Source: Fidelibacterota bacterium (lineage in GTDB: Bacteria; Fidelibacterota; Fidelibacteria; Fidelibacterales; Fidelibacteraceae). From it: 12,522 bases of DNA. A program made the position numbers and the translations under genes. The stretch lies in contig JAGLUM010000336.1 of NCBI GenBank assembly GCA_023134755.1, forward strand, positions 1-12,522. The letters run 5' to 3'. This document shows, piece by piece, positions 9,188 to 12,522 of this stretch (its first letter is position 1; every line of letters starts with the position of its first letter). The notes beneath the pieces are model-generated. The model saw only the letters and a list, made by a program, of their open reading frames with translations, had not been told where the DNA came from and made no database searches.

Positions 9188-9706
9188 TCAGATATTATCG
9201 GTCTTTTTTTCTGCTTTCTTTTTCGGTTTTTTCCGACCGTTTTTTTTAGCGGCTGTATTTTCTTTCAGTGGTACTTCCTCTACCTTGGCATTATTTATTT
9301 CTTCTGCTTTGCGGGCTTTTTCCGCTTCACGTTCCGCTTTTTCTTTATCAGCTTTTTCTATGAGGGATTTTAAATATGCCTGATATTCATCCTTGCGATT
9401 TATGACAATAAAGGACTCGGTTAATTTGGCGGTTCTAAGCAAGCTCATTAGTTTTGGTCGCGCCATAGCCAGTACACAAGTTTTGCTGTTTGTTTTTGTG
9501 TGGCGCCGGGCAAACATAATAGCACTAAGACCATTATTGTCGAGGATCTTGATGTTTTCAACATCAAGTATAATATCCTGTACATTATGTTTTTTTAACA
9601 AATTTGCCAAGCTGCGTTTGTAATTAATAATTCCTATATCATTAAAAACCGGATCATTGTATTTGAAAAGCAGGGTATTGCCAATCATTTGATGTTTAAA
9701 TTCCAT
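9188..9706 (-). CDS. STAS-domain protein with non-phosphorylatable loop and Lys-rich C-terminal tail
   Basis: Residues 1-113 of 172 form a STAS domain of the anti-sigma-antagonist type. The core is VQDIILDVENIKILDNNGLSAIMFARRHT (42-70), followed by a KTCVLAMARPKLMSLLRTAKL segment and an FIVINRKDEYQAYL end. At the family's phosphorylation site (usually D-S-S-G or similar) the sequence is D56-N57-N58-G59, so the SpoIIAA-like Ser/Thr switch is absent. Residues 114-136 are a charged, probably coiled-coil helix rich in Glu, Lys and Ala, and 154-168 is strongly basic (KKNGRKKPKKKAEKK), which could bind nucleic acid or membrane phosphates. No kinase or phosphatase partner is nearby. AAGGG lies 5 nt before the ATG. 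A partner-binding role is inferred only from the fold. Confidence 0.82.
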   Translation of the reverse strand: MEFKHQMIGNTLLFKYNDPVFNDIGIINYKRSLANLLKKHNVQDIILDVENIKILDNNGLSAIMFARRHTKTNSKTCVLAMARPKLMSLLRTAKLTESFIVINRKDEYQAYLKSLIEKADKEKAEREAEKARKAEEINNAKVEEVPLKENTAAKKNGRKKPKKKAEKKTDNI

Positions 9707-9873
9707 AATAACCCTTTTATTGAATTGGATATCTGTTGTCAGCTGTTCATTATCACGCTAATGTATATATTATTTAAAGAAAAAACAATGCAATTTACAA
9801 TGTTTATGTGAAAGCATTTTAGGAGGTTTATTATCATTATCGTACAAATATCCCTTGCTGTAAATTTGAGATT

Positions 9874-9901
9874 TTGACAATGAAAACAATCTCATTATCA
9901 G
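9874..9901 (+). promoter_or_regulatory. Candidate upstream promoter of pgk
   Basis: A perfect TTGACA (9874-9879) is followed after 16 bp by TATCAG (9896-9901), a 4 of 6 match to the -10 consensus. The transcript would have a leader of about 95 nt that includes the AT-rich inverted repeat. Confidence 0.35.
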
Positions 9902-9935
9902 CAGATTCCGTTTTTTTGCAAACAGTAAAATTCAG

Positions 9936-9964
9936 TGAAAAAATCCTTCATTTTTTCAAAAAAT
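9936..9964. repeat. Perfect inverted repeat, possible operator or leader hairpin upstream of pgk
   Basis: TGAAAAAAT (9936-9944) and ATTTTTTCA (9950-9958) are perfect inverted arms around CCTTC. A second overlapping palindrome, ATTTTTT-C-AAAAAAT, spans 9950-9964. The structure covers the -35 area of the extended -10 promoter just downstream, which is a normal place for a repressor site. A/T-only stems would be weak as RNA. Confidence 0.5.
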
Positions 9965-9965
9965 G

Positions 9966-9974
9966 TGTTATATT
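9966..9974 (+). promoter_or_regulatory. Candidate extended -10 promoter of pgk
   Basis: TGT followed by TATATT (9969-9974) is an extended -10 element; the -35 region (TTCATT at 16 bp) is weak. Transcription would start near 9981, about 20 nt before the pgk ATG, keeping the AAGGTGGAG ribosome site. Confidence 0.45.
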
Positions 9975-10001
9975 TCCAACCTAAACTAAGGTGGAGAAAC
10001 C

Positions 10002-11222
10002 ATGGCGAGATTGACAGCAAATAATGTCAACTTTAATAACAAGCGCGTGTTGATACGCGTTGATTTTAATGTTCCGCTTGATGCATCGGGAAATATTAGC
10101 AATGATTTTCGTATTGTATCCTCATTACCCACAATAAAAAAAGTTTTAAGTGACGGTGGATCAGTGATCTGTATGAGTCACCTCGGTCGGCCAAAAGGCG
10201 AAGGATACGAGGCTTCATTTAGTTTAAAACCCGTGCAGAAACAATTAAGCAAACTTCTGGATGTTCCGGTGCAGTTTGCTCCTGACTGTGTGGGAAGCGC
10301 AGCAAAAGAATTAGCTGCCGCATTAAAACCCGGTCAGGTATTGTTGTTGGAAAACCTGCGTTTTTACAAAGAAGAAAAGAAAAATGACCCTGATTTTGCG
10401 GCTGCATTAGCATCACTTGGGGATACATACATCAATGATGCTTTTGGCACATCGCACCGTGCGCACGCATCCACGGTAGGGGTAACGCGTCATTTTGATC
10501 AGGTGGTTTCCGGCCTTCTGCTGGAAAAAGAATTGATTTATTTAAAAGATAAATTGGAAGATCCTATTCGTCCCTACACTGCTATTCTGGGCGGCGCAAA
10601 AATCAGCGGCAAGATTGATACTATCCGTCATTTACTGGATAAAGTAGATAATCTTATTGTCGGCGGCGGCATGATCTTTACTTTTTATAAAGCCATGGGA
10701 TATGAAATTGGAAAATCCCTGCTGGAAGAAGATAAAATTGACTTAGCAAAAGAAATACTTGAAGCCGTTAAGACATCAAAGGTCCGCTTTATGCTGCCGG
10801 TAGATGTTGTAATGGCAGAGGCATTTGACAATGATGCACTTTCAATGATCGTAGACGTGGATGAAATTCCCTGCAATCAGATTGGTCTGGATATCGGTCC
10901 GCGCACAGTAAAGCAATTCTCGGAGATAATTACCTCCAGTAAAACGGTGCTGTGGAACGGTCCAATGGGCGTATTTGAAATGTCCAATTTTGCCAAAGGA
11001 ACTGAGGCTATCTGTGCCGCGGCTGCAGAAGCAAGCGAAAACGGTGCTATTACTCTGGTCGGCGGTGGTGATTCCGCTGCAGCTGTAAAAAAATTCGGCT
11101 TTGCCGACAAGATCAGTCATGTTTCAACCGGCGGCGGTGCATCGTTGGAATTAATTTCCGGATTAACCCTTCCTGCCGTAGCCGAAATTAGTGAAAAACC
11201 ATGCTGCTCTTGCGGTAAATAA
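10002..11222 (+). CDS. pgk: Phosphoglycerate kinase
   Basis: The 406-residue cytosolic glycolytic enzyme transfers phosphate from 1,3-bisphosphoglycerate to ADP. Family signatures occur in order: RVLIRVDFNVPL (15-26) and SHLGRPKGE (59-67) of the substrate-binding N-domain, LLENLRFYKEEKKNDPDFA, NDAFGTSHRAHAS, the nucleotide-domain GGAKISGKI, GGGMIFTF, WNGPMGVFE, GGGDSAAAV and STGGGASLEL. Length is normal apart from an odd end: after LPAVAEIS the protein finishes EKPCCSCGK, a Cys-rich tail not typical of the family. AAGGTGGAG precedes the ATG by about 5 nt. tpiA starts 16 bp downstream, consistent with one glycolytic operon. Confidence 0.97.
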   Translation: MARLTANNVNFNNKRVLIRVDFNVPLDASGNISNDFRIVSSLPTIKKVLSDGGSVICMSHLGRPKGEGYEASFSLKPVQKQLSKLLDVPVQFAPDCVGSAAKELAAALKPGQVLLLENLRFYKEEKKNDPDFAAALASLGDTYINDAFGTSHRAHASTVGVTRHFDQVVSGLLLEKELIYLKDKLEDPIRPYTAILGGAKISGKIDTIRHLLDKVDNLIVGGGMIFTFYKAMGYEIGKSLLEEDKIDLAKEILEAVKTSKVRFMLPVDVVMAEAFDNDALSMIVDVDEIPCNQIGLDIGPRTVKQFSEIITSSKTVLWNGPMGVFEMSNFAKGTEAICAAAAEASENGAITLVGGGDSAAAVKKFGFADKISHVSTGGGASLELISGLTLPAVAEISEKPCCSCGK

Positions 11223-11238
11223 ATTCTGAAAGGATATT

Positions 11239-12006
11239 ATGCGTAAATTGCTGATAGCAGGAAATTGGAAAATGAACTATACCGCGACAGAAACAGAAGC
11301 GTTTTGCCGTGATTTTAAAGCCAGAGGCCTTGAAGGTCATCAGGTTGATATCTTACTTTGCCCTCCCTATACTTCCATTCATGCAATGGTATCCATTCTT
11401 GACGATACTCCGGTCTGTGTCGGAGCGGAAAATATGCACCAGGAAGACAACGGCGCCTATACCGGAGAACTTTCAGCTGCTATGCTTCGCGATGCCGGAT
11501 GTTCCCATGTGTTGATTGGTCACTCTGAACGCCGCCAGTATTTTCATGAAAATGATGAGGGTGTTAACGCAAAAACAAAAAAAGCTCTGGAACATGGATT
11601 AACTCCTGTAATATGTATTGGAGAAACTCTGAAAGAGCGTGAGAACAATATTACTGAACAGATCGTTAAAACACAACTTCTGGGCGCGTTGAATGCGTTC
11701 CCGGTGGAAGACATAAAAAAAACCATCATTGCCTATGAGCCGGTATGGGCTATTGGTACAGGTTTGACCGCCACTCCGGAACAAGCACAGGATATTCATT
11801 ATTTTATTCGTACTGTGCTGAGGGAACGGGTTGGCGCGGATACGGCAGAACTGATCCGAATCCTATACGGTGGAAGTGCAAAACCAGGAAATGCGGATGT
11901 CCTGTTATCTGAAAAAGATATTGACGGACTGTTAATTGGTGGTGCCAGCCTGAAAGTTAATGATTTTTACAGTATCATTGAAACTGGCGATAAACTTAGT
12001 AAATAA
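11239..12006 (+). CDS. tpiA: Triosephosphate isomerase
   Basis: The 255-residue TIM-barrel enzyme interconverts dihydroxyacetone phosphate and glyceraldehyde 3-phosphate. The catalytic residues are all present: K11 in GNWKMN, H95 in IGHSERR and E167 in AYEPVWAIGTG. The phosphate-binding loops ILYGGSAKPGN and GLLIGGASL are also intact. Length is normal. AAAGGA lies 4 nt before the ATG, and the gene follows pgk by 16 bp and precedes secG by 11 bp. The pgk-tpiA-secG order is common in bacteria. Nothing unusual was seen. Confidence 0.97.
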   Translation: MRKLLIAGNWKMNYTATETEAFCRDFKARGLEGHQVDILLCPPYTSIHAMVSILDDTPVCVGAENMHQEDNGAYTGELSAAMLRDAGCSHVLIGHSERRQYFHENDEGVNAKTKKALEHGLTPVICIGETLKERENNITEQIVKTQLLGALNAFPVEDIKKTIIAYEPVWAIGTGLTATPEQAQDIHYFIRTVLRERVGADTAELIRILYGGSAKPGNADVLLSEKDIDGLLIGGASLKVNDFYSIIETGDKLSK

Positions 12007-12017
12007 AGGAACTTAAT

Positions 12018-12377
12018 ATGTATACTTTTCTCGTTATTATTTTAATTATTGTCTCTATTCTTCTAGTTGTTTCTGTCTTAATGCAGTCGTCAAAAGGCGA
12101 TGGAATGGCAGCAATGACCGGTGGAAGTTCCGTATTGGGCGGACGGGGAGTAGCAACTTTTTTATCCAAGTTTACTCAATGGGCGGGAGTAGCATTTTTT
12201 GTATTAATTCTGGCAATCAATATCATGATCGTCAAACAGAACACGGCATCTGCAGAAAGTGTGGTAAAAAAACAAGCAGGCGCACAGATCGCAACCCCGG
12301 CATCAGGATTACCCATGCCCAGTAATGTAGAAGTGGAACAACCTACTGCTCCGATTGAACCTGCTGAAAGCGAATAA
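12018..12377 (+). CDS. secG: Preprotein translocase subunit SecG
   Basis: The 119-residue inner-membrane protein is the small accessory subunit of the SecYEG channel and helps SecA-driven export. Helix 1 spans about residues 3-22 and helix 2 about 54-72. The family's conserved cytoplasmic loop lies between them: LMQSSKGDGMAAMTGGSS (21-38) and GGRGVATFLSKFTQW (41-55). After helix 2 comes an Ala/Pro/Glu-rich, probably disordered tail of about 45 residues ending in acidic PAESE, a common kind of variable extension. AAGGA lies 7 nt before the ATG. The gene is last in the pgk-tpiA-secG operon. Confidence 0.93.
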   Translation: MYTFLVIILIIVSILLVVSVLMQSSKGDGMAAMTGGSSVLGGRGVATFLSKFTQWAGVAFFVLILAINIMIVKQNTASAESVVKKQAGAQIATPASGLPMPSNVEVEQPTAPIEPAESE

Positions 12378-12381
12378 AGAT

Positions 12382-12408
12382 TTGAATTTATAGTATGGCG
12401 TGTATAAC
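12382..12408 (+). promoter_or_regulatory. Candidate promoter of the tRNA-Leu gene
   Basis: TTGAAT (12382-12387) and TATAAC (12403-12408) are separated by 15 bp, slightly short; TTTGAA at 16 bp is the alternative. Transcription would start about 8 nt before the mature tRNA 5' end. Read-through from secG is equally possible, as no terminator is seen in the 45-bp gap. Confidence 0.35.
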
Positions 12409-12422
12409 TTTGCATGCTTTTC

Positions 12423-12507
12423 GCCCGGGTGGCGGAATTGGCAGACGCGCATGGTTGAGGGCCATGTAACTGTTAAAGTTGTGCGGGTTCAAGTCCCGCC
12501 CCGGGTA
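12423..12507 (+). tRNA. leuU: tRNA-Leu (anticodon GAG)
   Basis: The sequence folds as a class II tRNA of 85 nt. The acceptor strands GCCCGGG and CCCGGGT pair with a G-U at the first position, and the discriminator is A (12507). The D stem is GCG/CGC and the anticodon stem CATGG/CCATG. The loop TTGAGGG places GAG at 12457-12459, which reads CUC and CUU leucine codons. The long variable arm pairs AACT with AGTT, as expected for leucine. The T arm is GCGGG-TTCAAGT-CCCGC. CCA is not encoded (CAT follows). A tRNA-Leu(GAG) directly after secG is also the arrangement of E. coli leuU, so the symbol is used by analogy. Confidence 0.95.
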
Positions 12508-12522
12508 CATAAAAATATAGGG

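Larger units (their letters stand above)
9707..10001. other. Divergent intergenic region between the STAS gene and pgk
   Basis: These 295 bases have no supportable gene. On the minus strand a weak promoter candidate for the STAS gene is TTGCAT (9793-9788) with TATATA (9769-9764) at 18 bp. On the plus strand there are two candidate pgk promoters and an inverted repeat, listed separately. A perfect AGGAGG at 9821-9826 is not followed by a usable ATG, GTG or TTG. Confidence 0.6.

Noticed and set aside
9936..9963. The A/T inverted repeat before pgk read as a transcription terminator
   Set aside because: The stem has only two G-C pairs at its base, the T run lies within the stem, and no gene ends upstream on that strand.

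Overview
This is a bacterial chromosomal core region of about 44% GC by eye. It has nearly gap-free operons, good Shine-Dalgarno (SD) sites and no sign of mobile DNA. The order dciA-gyrB-gyrA and the pgk-tpiA-secG-tRNA-Leu(GAG) block are widely conserved in bacteria. I cannot assign a phylum. The odd accessory genes (eIF2B-like, STAS, two degenerate enzymes) would suit an uncultured lineage, perhaps near the FCB group, but that is a guess.

Positions 1-8235 (minus strand) hold one long presumed operon, transcribed right to left. Its order is dciA (DUF721), gyrB, gyrA, a YggS-type PLP protein, a shortened purine nucleoside phosphorylase-like protein, ssb, a DUF2225-type zinc/TPR protein, an eIF2B-like protein and a membrane protein cut off by the window edge. 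A strong sigma70-type promoter lies at 8330-8358. From gyrA onward the genes overlap by 8 bp or are 0-11 bp apart, and several SD sites contain the preceding stop codon, so translation is probably coupled. The theme is DNA topology and replication, with PLP, purine and stress-like genes attached.

Positions 8236-9187: a divergent plus-strand gene (8432-9115) encodes a full-length transglutaminase-family protein that appears to have lost its catalytic Cys and His. It meets a minus-strand STAS-domain gene (9188-9706) tail to tail. A symmetrical hairpin with A and T tracts between them should terminate both.

Positions 9707-10001 are a 295-bp intergenic region with candidate pgk promoters and a perfect 9-bp inverted repeat. 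Positions 10002-12507 (plus strand) hold pgk, tpiA, secG and a class II tRNA-Leu(GAG): two consecutive enzymes of lower/central glycolysis, a Sec translocon subunit and a tRNA.

I found no clearly new multi-gene system. The most unusual items are two apparent pseudoenzymes, the pseudo-transglutaminase and the shortened PNP-like protein, both kept as intact and well-translated genes inside core loci.
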